64,000 nt of DNA from Nereocystis luetkeana (taxonomy: Eukaryota > Sar > Phaeophyceae > Laminariales > Laminariaceae), in the NCBI GenBank assembly GCA_031213475.1, contig JARUPZ010000035.1, positions 1,534,032-1,598,031 on the forward strand, written 5' to 3'. The notes below the pieces were generated by a model. It did no database searches, was not told the DNA's origin, and was given only the letters and a program-made list of their open reading frames with translations. Shown one piece after another: positions 11,347 to 21,610 of this stretch. Every line of letters starts with the position of its first letter. The first letter of the stretch is position 1. A program made the position numbers and the translations under genes.

Positions 11347-11460
11347 TACTACGGTGGACCATACCAGGTAGTTTATAGGGCCTATGGTATACATAAAAAC
11401 CTATATATTTAACCATTTTTACTAACAATATTTGATCCTATTAACTATGGTCCCCCGTAA
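11347..11460. repeat. TA-flanked MITE, family 1 copy 7, with a TACCAGGTA insertion
   Basis: Family copies read GGACCATAGTT; this one reads GGACCATACCAGGTAGTT. That is a 7-bp gain (CCAGG plus a second TA) exactly at a TA in the left arm. Confidence 0.9.
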
Positions 11461-11567
11461 ATGTGATAATATTTCACATTTTCTGGGGGCGGGGGGGGGC
11501 GGGGCGGGGGGGGGGGGGGGTTGGAAGGGTAGGGATGGGAGTTGGTGGGGGGTAGGCGGTGGGAAAA

Positions 11568-11667
11568 NNNNNNNNNNNNNNNNNNNNNNNNNNNNNNNNN
11601 NNNNNNNNNNNNNNNNNNNNNNNNNNNNNNNNNNNNNNNNNNNNNNNNNNNNNNNNNNNNNNNNNNN
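11568..11667. other. Assembly gap (100 N)
   Basis: Exactly 100 N, so the true size is probably unknown. The left edge is G-rich (11487-11560), a likely sequencing break. A last exon of the carotenoid oxygenase could be hidden here. Confidence 0.99.
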
Positions 11668-11877
11668 GAACGCCTCTTCGGTGACTTTGGGCTCTACTTT
11701 TTACCATGTCGATGGTTGAAGGGGGGATGAGAACTTTTTCTTGTGGCTTCGGAAATACACGCGCCCAGGCAAACCTACTCGGAATTCGTACGGAGTGTGG
11801 TATGTTTATCTTGCAACTCCAGGGCGGAGTTGATAGTTGTTGTAGTTGGATGTTTTTTTTGCAGGGGTCAACCCTCT

Positions 11878-11958
11878 TGGGGGGCTGCAGTCCCGTTCCG
11901 GGGAACAAGCTACGTAGAGTTTGTGCGGTTTGTCGCCAGCACGGGACTGCAGTCGTAA
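11878..11958. repeat. piggyBac-like foldback MITE, family 2
   Basis: Arms GGGGCTGCAGTCCCGTTCCGG and CAGCACGGGACTGCAGTCGTAAAA, with a diverged loop. Confidence 0.78.
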
Positions 11959-12961
11959 AATGGTGGAGGGATCGGCGGCGACCAAACAGGTCTGTGCCTC
12001 TGGCCTGCATGGTATGATGGCGAACACAGAACGGGGGTAGTGCTGCCGCCCGGGGAACGATACTACGACTGTAAGTGATCATGTACCGGGTTAAACATAT
12101 AGAGACGAGGTAACCACGAGCAGGCATACAGCAGACGGAAGAGCGAGGTAGGTGGCGGGGAAGGGAATGGGCACAAAAAAAATGCGGTATTGCATAGTGG
12201 CAGCGCGGGGGGGGTGAGGTTAGGCGTCGGGGCAGCAGGATACAGACGGGAATGCTGAAAAAAAAGAAGAAGCTGGTACACAAAAAATAATTAAGAGTGA
12301 TTATCGCAATAGAGGGGGGGATGCTGTGGGTTCTTTGAGCCTGTCTGGCTGCCAAGCCGAAGTCGGTGGCAAATCTCAGTGGAACTTCGAGAGACGAGGG
12401 TCACGTCGTCGCTTGGTGGGCCGAAACATGGGGGGCAGAGGAGAGGCTGGAGCTTTTTTGGTTTTGGTGTGTTGTGTGTGTTTGGTTCGGAGAAATTGGC
12501 GGGAGACATGGGCGTGGGCGTGCGCTGCTAGCCTTGCCTTGCTTCCGAGATATGTAATGTCACCCTGAGGGTGACTACTACTAAGAGGAAAACTACGGGC
12601 TTAGTTATCCATTTTAGTGCTGCATCGTGCATGTACCTAAATCTGAGTCTATTTCCAAGTGATTAGTCCCCACAACGGGAAGGTGGTCCTAAACGGGTGA
12701 AGACGCGGGAACGAAAGCAGGAATATGGCAGCAGCAGCAGCAGCAGCAGCAACAAAGGCCACAGTAGGAAAGCCACCGCAGTATGCAGGGCCGTCCTGTG
12801 TCTCGCACCGATTTATAACGTAACCATAACGCATGTAGCGATACCGTACATACACCGTATGTACCTTACCATACCGTAGATATATACCCGGGTACACCCG
12901 TATCACAGAGTATGACCCGTACATGTCATACCATACCTCGTATTTGGCGGGACTCTTCACG

Positions 12962-13135
12962 GATCATGACCCCAACCCGCAGGTCGGGTCAGGAAAATCG
13001 TTTTCGAAGTCTCACGGGACGGGTTGGGTCGGGTCAGGAGTTTTTTTTCAAAAATCCCACGGGTCGAGTCCGGTCACGGTTACCCGACCCGACCTGACCC
13101 GCCAAAGTTGACCCGACCCGACCGGACCCGTTTTT
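12962..13135. repeat. GGGTC/GACCC repeat with internal inversion
   Basis: GGGTCGGGTCAGG units on the left, then GACCCGACCTGACCC on the right, so the tract can form a long hairpin. No gene is apparent. Confidence 0.85.
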
Positions 13136-13667
13136 TGTTCGTTTGTGTGTTATTTTCCTTGTCTTTATTGGCGTTGTGACGTCAGTTGCAATTGTGAGGC
13201 TTTTAAGAGGGACCCGTGAAAAGCGCTCCGGCACGTTATAATCCTCCTCTGCCCAACGGAACGGACTTTTGGGACGCGTGAGCGCGAGAGAGAGGGGTGA
13301 CGGGTAGTACCTGGTTGTAGTCGTTGGGCCGGCTGCGGTTTGTAGCGGGAGTTTGATGGGGGGCGGGGGGGCGGGGAGGGGAGGGAGTACGGGGGGAGGG
13401 GACGGGGAGGAGTTCAAGCAACTCGCTGTGGACGCTTCCGCGAGGGAGTCCTCTTGAGATGAAAAGCGTTTGCCTCCCGCGGAACCGTTTGCCTTTTGCA
13501 GTTTTATATTTTTGCCCTATCCGCCCACGCGCGTGGGGGTGAGTCGATTGCGTTGAGAGGGAGAGATGAGCCACACGGTGACGCTTGTGTACCGTGTGTT
13601 CGTGTGTGCACGTGCGTGTGTGTTCGAAGGTCACAAAATGACCCCCCCCCCCCCCCCCCCCCGCCCA

Positions 13668-13742
13668 CCTATGGTCATACGACTACGGCCATGCATGAGA
13701 TCGAGTGCATCTCTCCTATCGAGTACACCCCCCCCCCCCCAC
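13668..13742 (+). repeat. Poly-C-terminated repeat (R1), 3' end only
   Basis: ATGGTCATACGACTACGGCC through CGAGTACACCCCC. An unrelated C run lies directly 5' of it. Confidence 0.82.
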
Positions 13743-14369
13743 CTGTGCTACTACTATTATTATTATGGTAGTGGGGGTTGCGCTCAACTGCTGAGAAGAG
13801 GTATGATCATGCTAATCTACGGTAGTATGGCTGGGATGTCGACCGATTATTTGAAGGGTTTTACCTAGGGTGTAGTGTGGAATACCACACCCCGTGCGAG
13901 GCGATGCGCATAGAGCGTGAAAGCATAATGCATGTATGTGTCGAGGCTCTGTCTCTTGACTGCACATGCTCTGTGACTGCACATCACAATATATACGTAG
14001 ATGGATCTCAACGCCCATACGCTGTCAGAGCGCCGCGAGCAACAGAGCCTACGGGTGTAAAGGCTTTGAAACATTGATCTGTTACTGTACCAGGTACTTC
14101 CAAATTTGTGGCCACTCCGCCGTTGGAGCGGAGGGGCCAGCTCTAAACCCCCATGGTATACCCAATATCGCTGAAACCCGATGTTTATTTTTTCAACATT
14201 ATTCGTTTTGATATACCCAGCCCACCATGTGGGATTTTGTGTATCGTGCTTGTTGCCTACAGTAGTTTTACCTACCAGGTACATAAGCAGTAAGGGTATC
14301 CACAAGTCCAAAAGCCTCCGTGGTGTATGAAATGCCATACAGCGGCATACGGGTGAGATTTTTTAGCTT

Positions 14370-14428
14370 AGTCTACCCCCCCCCCCCCCCCTCAAAACGA
14401 CTACGGCCATGCATGAGATCGAGTACAA
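14370..14428 (+). repeat. Poly-C-terminated repeat (R1), tiny fragment
   Basis: A C run followed by ACGACTACGGCCATGCATGAGATCGAGTACA, as if a new piece begins after the C tail of another. Confidence 0.7.
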
Positions 14429-14499
14429 GGCCGCGCAGGTGGACAAATTTACGGAGTGCCAGGTATATCGATCAGACTACCATGTCCCTGACAGCAGAC

Positions 14500-14880
14500 C
14501 GAGAGCGTTATAAGGATTACCCTGGGCTGGGTAATCGATCAATATTTTCCCTTTATAGCTCAGCAGGTAACATTACCCTTCTCATTTGGCGTCTCGCCGG
14601 CAGGACACGTGTTCGAATCTCACTTCGAACGTTTCTTAAATGGAAGAAAAAGCGCTCGCGCCTGCCTCCCTGGGCATATGCATCTCTGCCTGGTTCCCCA
14701 GGGATTGAAACGAAGCGGGTAGGTCAGCGTACGGCCGTATGCGGTATACCGGCGCCCCGAAATATCCCGCGGTTCTGAAGGAGGGGCAGGGTGCTATGAG
14801 GATTACCCTAGACTGAGCAATCGATCGACCTTTCACCCTTATAGCTCACAAGGTAACACCTTCACAATAGGCTAATAATG
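14500..14880 (+). repeat. tRNA-like retroposon heads, tandem pair
   Basis: Two related blocks (about 14500-14635 and 14790-14880) share AGGATTACCCT, GTAATCGATC or GCAATCGATC, and TTATAGCTCA. The first has a good box A (TAGCTCAGCAGG, 14556-14567) and box B (GTTCGAATCTC, 14611-14621) at tRNA spacing, but no acceptor pairing, so it is a tRNA-derived repeat and not a tRNA gene. A third trace lies near 51880 (TCTATAACTCGCAAGGC). Confidence 0.65.
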
Positions 14881-15034
14881 TATAGTATACGATACTCGTG
14901 ATGAATGAAGGTGTATCGTTAATTTCTGAGAGGGGGGACATAAATTTGGATGAATTCATCACTCGATTAGATTGGATTGGTAGGTTACAGGAGCAGCAGC
15001 AGCAGTAAGTGAACGCCGCCGTTTCAGGTATATG

Positions 15035-15308
<274 letters not shown>

Positions 15309-18300
15309 CCTCTTGCCATCTGACAATGTGCAGCATGATCTTCAACATGGATCACTCATAACTTTCCCGAAAGAAGAAAACCTCGGAAACAAAAATAAAC
15401 CCATGCACCAAGTCTACCTCCCTTCCGTGCCAACTTTCAGCTTGTCTACTCTATTTGCTGTATTTGCTCCTTCCTTCTCATTACGTTCTATCCTTAAATC
15501 CTAAACTGCATCCAAGCTCCATCCCCACGCCATCGGTGTGGGTCTGTCGTCCCTCCCTCCCCTGTTCCTTCTTCCTTCTTGGCGGTCCCTAAGCTGAAGC
15601 TTGAACCTCGACACCCTCCTCGAAATGGCGACCTGAGTGGTCACCGAGACGATTTGGAGCAGGCGTTCCTTCACTACCCCCTTCCTTGCCATCGACCCAC
15701 CATCCCTCCCCCCCACGACGCTAGCTGCCAGCTGGTCGATGAAGTTGCTGCCCTCTACCCCGAGGCGCCCAAAGCTTTCCACCGCTAAGGTGGCTAGTTC
15801 GTGGCTCCGCTCGTCGAAGGACACATGTCCCGGACGCGCGTAGTGTTGGCGCTTGCGCGCCTCGGAGGTAGAGGCAGCTGATCCATCATGATCAGCGCTG
15901 CCTCCTCGCAGGTGGACCTGCGCTTGCGGGTCTGCATGGGTGACGTCCAGCAGGATGGACTTTTCCCTGTATTCCCTTTTAGGAGCGTCCCGAAGACCTC
16001 CTCTCCTGACAACGATGTCCATCCGCAGGTTCCGGTCTGCAGTGAACGGTTCGCCGCTCTCCACTTGGTGAGGGATTCCCAGCCGCTTCAGCGTGCGGGA
16101 GATCGCGTGAACCAACGGTTGATGTTGGTTCACCTGTGCCCCTGCTCTGGGACAGATGCGTGCGTGGCGTGTGTCTATGTCGACTGCCTCGCAGCAGGGG
16201 CACCTCACCGCCACGTGCTCCTAGATGCCTATGAAGCGCCTTCCCATGCCCACGAACTCCTCTGCTGGTATGACACGGAGCGAGTCTGTTGGCCTCGCCC
16301 GAAGGCAAGCAGTGGCTCCTGCTCCTTGTAGGCTCCTGTAGCGAGCTTTGGCGAAGGCCTTGGTCTCGCTCCCCCCCAGCGGGTCGCCTGGTCCAGGTGG
16401 GCGTGCAATCTCCGGTAGCCCCTCCAGCGAAGCTGTGTGTGCAGCGTGTCGACCCTGATTCACCAGCTTGCCCAACCTCTGTTGAGCCTTCCGGGAGTTG
16501 GTGGTTACGGCATCATGCGCCGCCAGCATGTCGGCTTCAGGGGGCCCTGGGACCAGGCCCCCCTCTGCACCCATGCTCCATTCCAGCCAGGATTCGGGGA
16601 CGATGCCCTCCATCGCTTCTTTTGTCACGCCCCACGTGTCCCTGATCTCTCGCAGGCTGCCCCCGAGCTCAGCAATGATGCTCGAATGAGGGAGACCCCT
16701 CTTTACCCTGTCTCCTAGCGGGCCCGTGAGGTCTGCTAGAACCTCCGGCAGGATGCCCACCCTACTCCCGATGGAGGCAGACATTCGCCTCGCTTCCGTC
16801 GACGGCAGCCCTAACCCTCCTGCTCCCGTCAAAAGGCGTGCTTGGGCTTGTTGGTAGAGTTTTAGAGTCAGTTGGCTGGCCGGGCACCCCTCCTGGAAAA
16901 ACGACTGTGCGTCCGCCGCTCCCGGTAGCTCTAGGATATTTTCGTAGGCCCACTGAGCCCCGTTGTCGGCCCTTCGCCATGCTTCGAGTGACAGCCCCGG
17001 GTCCAGAGCCCTTTCGAGGTAGCCCGTCCGCTGCCCGAGGGATTCGACGGTGATGAGGGCCGCCGCTTGCTTGTCGGGCATGTTAGCGAGGCAGCGTGCA
17101 AGGCGGTCCGCGCCTCCGTCCCTCACTACCTCCATTGCTCGCCCCAGCACGTATTCATCCGAGCCGATCGGGACACCAACCACCGTCACCCCTCCTTCGT
17201 CTGCGATGCGGACGTCAACGCTCTCCAGGAGCGATATCTCCTCCGCCGTCGGGACGTGTCCTTTGGGTGGTAGTGCTACGGTCTTGGCGGGGTTGACCAC
17301 AATGCCGATGTCGTCTAGCTCTCGCCGGAGGAAGGCAAAAGCTCTAATCGTGTTGGCCGTGACCCCCATAAGGCCGAGAGATACATCGTCCATGTAGGCG
17401 AAGGCTTCCACTCCTTCTCCTTCGAACTCCTGTCGGAAACGCTTCAGCCCTGGTCTCAACGCCAGACAGAACATTGCTGGCCCCATGGGGTCCCCTTGCT
17501 GGACACCGCTGGAGCAGGCGATCGTCCTGGTCTCCCCTGAGTCCATCCGGAAATACACGTCGGCGGGTCTTGTGCCGTAGCACTTCGCCACAAACGGCGT
17601 GAGCGCTGGAACGCAGTTGACCGCCTCTTCAAGCACCGCCGTCCTTTTAATCGTGTTGAAGGCGTTGGAGCAGTCCGTTAGGACGACCCAGTTGCCCGTC
17701 TCGTGTAACGTCCTAGCCCTCAGTCCCACATGCTCCACTCCTCCGGGTACTGCGACCCCAAACTGCCTCACCTCTCGGTTGACCTCCTCCAACCGCGGCC
17801 GCCACTGTCGCATAGCCCCCGCGGTGATGAGCCGCCTCCATGTCATGCCCACGCAGACCGGCCGGCACTTTTCCCCCAAGGCAGTGAGGCTCGACTGCAA
17901 GAAGAGCTGCCAGAATTCTGGCGGGAACGCGTCCGGCTCGTCGACGATTCTCCGCCAGAAGGCTGTCATGCCCTTTCCGAACTCTTCCCGCCCGATGTCG
18001 GTGTGGATGATGGATTGCAGGTGCGCAAAGCGTTGACCATCGTTTCCGGGGCCTGAAAGGGCCCTGCGGGAGCTGATGACGTCGAAGAGCACCTCGGAGG
18101 CGTACTCATCGTCAGGGCGCCACGGAGGGGCGTTTCCGTCTTCCACCTCGGTGGCGGTCGCCAACACCGCCGCCGCCGCCGCCGCGGACACTGCGGCGCG
18201 ATCTTCGGAGGGGAACTTGGCCACAAGTGTGCTCCACGTCGTTTCGTTTCCAGCTGATCGTGGCTCTGCTAGCAGGTTCCGAGCTGCCACTTTGACCCAT
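15309..18300 (-). mobile_element. 5'-truncated non-LTR retrotransposon (R4/Dong-like), bounded by (AAT)n at both ends
   Basis: On the minus strand: an (AAT)n tract, then coding sequence from 18300 to the stop at about 15504, a roughly 195-bp 3' UTR ending GATGGCAAGAGG, then (AAT)n again. The reading frame enters directly from the (AAT)n repeat, so the true N-terminus is lost. The protein has reverse transcriptase and a C-terminal restriction-like endonuclease, as in R2/R4/Dong-type elements, which insert at specific sites. Dong is known to use TAA repeats. The 3' end recurs at 18391, 21343 and near 55277. Confidence 0.85.
15501..18300 (-). pseudogene. LINE reverse transcriptase with restriction-like endonuclease, one in-frame TAG
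   Basis: One frame runs from 18300 to about 15504 with a single TAG at 16223-16221. Counting from an arbitrary upstream start at 18488, motif A (VVLTDCSNAF) is near residue 272, motif B (SSGVQQGDPMGP) near 330 and the catalytic YMDD near 366. After the TAG come a CCHC finger (CPCCEAVDIDTRHARIC) and an endonuclease core with DIVV and LLDVTHAD acidic residues, as in R2-type enzymes. The frame on both sides of the TAG is the same, so this is a point nonsense change and not a frameshift. N-terminal fingers are missing because the copy is 5'-truncated. It is probably dead, though YMDD and the endonuclease acids look intact. Confidence 0.88.
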
Positions 18301-18319
18301 ATTATTATTGTTATTATTA

Positions 18320-18390
<71 letters not shown>
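18301..18390 (+). repeat. (TTA)n microsatellite between two LINE copies
   Basis: A 90-bp TTA tract lies between the 5' end of the coding LINE copy (18300) and the 3' end of another copy (18391). Confidence 0.97.
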
Positions 18391-18545
18391 TCTCTTGCCA
18401 TCCGACAATGTGCAGCATGATCTTCAACATTGATCCGGTTCATAACTTTCCCGAAAGAAGAAAACCTCGGAAACAAAAGGAAACCCACACATCAAGACTA
18501 CCTCGTCCCCCTTCTGTGCCAACTTTCGGCTTGTCGAAACGTCGG
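18391..18545 (-). mobile_element. LINE 3' end, second copy
   Basis: About 150 bp matching 15309-15446 (CTTGCCATCCGACAATGTGC, ACTTTCCCGAAAGAAGAAAA). On the minus strand it ends GGCAAGAGA followed by (AAT)n, and the coding LINE follows head to tail. Confidence 0.88.
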
Positions 18546-20027
18546 TTGGGAGTTGGGAGTCAGTAGAGTTTCACGCATAAGGGGGGGGCTGCATTTTTTT
18601 ATTATATAATTTTGTCGAGGATTCAGGTCTGATTGATAGCACGTCTCGCCGTGCCGTGAGCCATTTGATTATAAATGCCCTTCTATATGTTGATGGTATG
18701 ATTGGACTAAGCGCTGCACGTTGTCAGTCACAGATGTGGTCAATGGCATCATAATAATACACAATTAAATACCTGGTGTGCTGTGAATCAGGCAGGTGCT
18801 GCGAATGCAAGGAATCAGCAAATAAATACTCGCGAGTATGTATGTTATGATGATGATGCTGTCTTGAATGAGGTTGAAAGCACGGTAATTACCTACTACT
18901 ACTGGGTTCGGGCACTGGGATGGTATTTGTAGTACTTGGAAGGCGTATCTTAGGTGGAAAACCTTTTCCAGAGAGGCACACGAGCTTGGTCTCAGTCTCC
19001 CCGTGCACGAAAGGAATAAAGCTAGCTGCACTTCTTTTATCTCTAAGTAAACAACACGCACGTGAGCACCAACGAGTACCGACTTAATAGGCAACCTGTC
19101 CACGGATACAAAACCTTAGCATGTACCTGGTACCCGTTTGCGTCCTCAAAAAAAGTTGACGGGTGCCCGTTGAATAGGGGCCCGGTATACTCGTCGGGTG
19201 ACATCTCTAATACACACGACGAACTGATGGTAATTTTGTTAGTTTGATCAATGGTGTAATTGACGTTTTGTGACACGGCTGCGGCGTGTGTTGCGCGGCG
19301 CAGGCGTGCAAGCCCCCCTCAGGCCCCCCCCGGGACGGTCCCCGCCGCCGGAGGCAAAAAAAAATGCGATATATGCGCGAGTATATACGCCCGAACGCCA
19401 ACTAACTAACGAAGTGCGTTTAAGCGCTCCCCGAACCGCGAAAAGGTGTGTATCGAGATATCTGATTCAGAGAACCCAATTTTCTTTTACTACTCGTATA
19501 GGAAAAGGGCCTATAAAAAAAAATGCCTGCGGCGAATTCCAAAAGGGGGCTCAGTTTGTTTTTTTGTTTTTTCGCCAAAGAAAGGCGTATTTATTTGAGA
19601 AACAGTGTTTCATTTTTTTTTTTCGCCTACGACGAACTTTATAACTTTCAAACGCCGGGAAAACTATTTTGGGCCTGCGGCCCAAAAAGTTGCGCGCCCA
19701 AAATCGCGTGTTGCACTGTGCGCGCAACCAGGCCCTCCGTGGCGCTTGTTGCGGAAAACGCCCATTTTGACCCAAATGTTGCGCCAGCGGCAACAACAAC
19801 AAACAGCGCAACAACAGTTAATTGTATCCCTGCTACTACACACGTTTGTATGCTCATATCATGGCACTTTAGTTACAGTAGTAGTAGCGGTTTCATTAAT
19901 AATGGTATGATAAATGTTTCGTCGACTACCGAGAACGATGATGGGCGTGGCAGAATATATACCAGTACCAGGTACCTGGTATGTATTATTATAGAAACCT
20001 CGAAATTTGTCCTCGAGCATGACAGTT
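18546..20027. other. Intergenic stretch without a recognised gene
   Basis: Nothing exon-like recognised. It holds TACCTGGTA at 19124 and the nested TACCAGGTACCTGGTA at 19966-19981. The 19300-19800 part has T- and A-rich blocks alternating with GC-rich ones. Confidence 0.5.
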
Positions 20028-20099
20028 GGAGCTGTGGTATAATGGTTAGAATTGATCCCTGTCACGGATCAGATCCGGGTTCAATTCCCGGCAGCTTCG
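20028..20099 (+). tRNA. tRNA-Asp (GTC)
   Basis: A 72-nt cloverleaf. The acceptor is 20028-20034 with 20092-20098 (six Watson-Crick pairs and one G-U), and the discriminator is G20099. The D-arm loop holds AATGGTTAGA. The anticodon stem GATCC/GGATC encloses the seven-base loop CTGTCAC with anticodon GTC at 20061-20063. The T-arm CCGGG/CCCGG encloses TTCAATT. Box B (GGTTCAATTCC) is intact and TTTTT right after the gene is a Pol III stop. No intron. It reads as a functional gene, unlike the tRNA-like SINE heads in the window. Confidence 0.94.
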
Positions 20100-20101
20100 G
20101 T

Positions 20102-20106
20102 TTTTA
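20102..20106 (+). terminator. Pol III oligo-T stop of tRNA-Asp
   Basis: A run of five T immediately downstream of the tRNA 3' end. Confidence 0.75.
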
Positions 20107-20153
20107 TATTTTGCCCCCTAAGATGATTATAACACAATACTGTACCTGGAACG

Positions 20154-20194
<41 letters not shown>

Positions 20195-21180
20195 GATGTA
20201 GTAGCTGTCTGTGTGCTTTCTACTCCCCTGTCTTGCCATGCCTAGACAGGCTCTTCTCGCACCGTACTCTCCGCGTTAATCGTTGTTGGTGACACACACG
20301 CTTGCTAAATATATGGTATTGCACAAAAAAAACTACGTAAGTGTTGGTGGTGTGTGTGGTGCCTGTAATAAACTAACAAAAAAAGTAAGTGCGTATATAG
20401 AGTTTTCTGTTTATTTCGGGACCTACTTTTTTCTTGTCGGTCCGTGATATCGTTTCATTAAGGGTCGTTATTATCGGAGAGATTTTTTCCCAGAACTTCC
20501 AACTGTTGGAAATTTTGGAAGATTGTATCGAGATCTGGCATAATTTGGGAAATTTAACAGAGCGCTGAGGGGAAAATAACCAGGACAGCTAAATTTCACT
20601 CAACATATATATATATACTGGAGGAGAAAAAACGTCGATAAAAAAATCTGGAAAAAAAAATGGGAATTCTGGGAGAGGATAATCTGAAGCTCTCCGGTGA
20701 AAAACGGCCCAACCAATATAAACCGACACAACATGGCATGAAATACGGGAAGTATTCACCAAAAATCGTAGTGTTCGGGTGGATGTCAGGTACTTACTTA
20801 CGGAATAATACGCGTACATACCAGTAACGATCAATCACGTGTATCCCAACGCACAGCGCGGCCGGGAAGCCGAGAGTTGGCCAAGGCCTCTTCTTGTTGT
20901 GTGTTTTGCTCCAAGTCTTACTTTACTGTAAGTAAGAAGAGTAGTAATAACATGATTTTTGTCTGCTATTAAGATCGATATTCGTCCCGGTAGGCGTCAA
21001 TCGGTTTGGACTGTTTGAGGGGGACAATTGCATATTTATAATATATATATATATATATATACCAGGTATATATACACATATCGGACAGGTCACCGATTCC
21101 CACTTCTTGGCGATCTAAATCTTCGGGGGGCAGATACAGATTCCTGATGTGTGTATTAATGATCTATTATTAATATTATA
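20107..21180. other. Intergenic stretch, AT-rich, no gene seen
   Basis: A 34-bp A run (20158-20191), a small hairpin near 20920 (CTTACTTTACTGTAAGTAAG), and a TA tract at 21040-21070 with TACCAGGTA embedded in it. Confidence 0.5.
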
Positions 21181-21184
21181 GCCC

Positions 21185-21325
21185 ATCCATGCTGCCAGGT
21201 GGGAGCCGCACAATTTGATAGTATGCCTCCTCTGCACGATCTAGGACGTGTTTCCTGAGTTGGATCTATACCATACAGATCCTGTTCAGATCCTGTGCAG
21301 CATCAATCTCATAACGGCGGGCTAG
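21185..21325 (+). repeat. Dispersed repeat R3, copy 1
   Basis: Shares GCACAAT, ATCTWGGACRTGTTTCCTG, GTTGGATCT and CAGATCCT blocks with 54775-54885 in the same order. Nature unknown. Confidence 0.65.
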
Positions 21326-21342
21326 GATATATATACCGATAG

Positions 21343-21492
21343 AGTAGACAAGCTGAAAGTTGGCACGGAAGGGAGGTAGACTTGGTGCATGGGTTTCTTT
21401 TTGTTTCCGAGGTTTTCTTCTTTCCGGAAAGTTATGAGTGATCCATGTTGAAGATCATGCTGCACATTGTCGGATGGCAAGAGAAATAATAA
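21343..21492 (+). mobile_element. LINE 3' end, third copy
   Basis: The plus-strand copy of the LINE 3' UTR ends TCGGATGGCAAGAGA then AATAATAAT. Severely 5'-truncated. Confidence 0.88.
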
Positions 21493-21503
21493 TATATGAT
21501 TTA

Positions 21504-21610
21504 GCCCTTTTAGCACTCACTGCAGTCCCCTTTTAGGGTTTTAGGGGACAAACCATTCAAATTCGAAGGAATTTGTCCCCAAAACGGCACTGCAGTCCTA
21601 CAAAGGTTAA
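21504..21610. repeat. piggyBac-like foldback MITE, family 2
   Basis: Left end TTAGCCCTTTTAG, right end CAAAGGTTAA, with arms CTGCAGTCCCC..GGGGACAAACC and TTTGTCCCCAAAACGGCACTGCAG. Confidence 0.85.

Larger units (their letters stand above)
11668..14490. other. Intergenic stretch without a recognised gene
   Basis: I see no exon-like frame with family similarity. It holds a family 2 foldback MITE (11878-11958), a short AGC repeat near 12730, a GGGTC/GACCC repeat (12962-13135), two poly-C repeat fragments (13668-13742, 14370-14428) and several TACCAGGTA palindromes. A TGACGTCA octamer lies near 13168 with no gene to attach it to. Confidence 0.6.
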
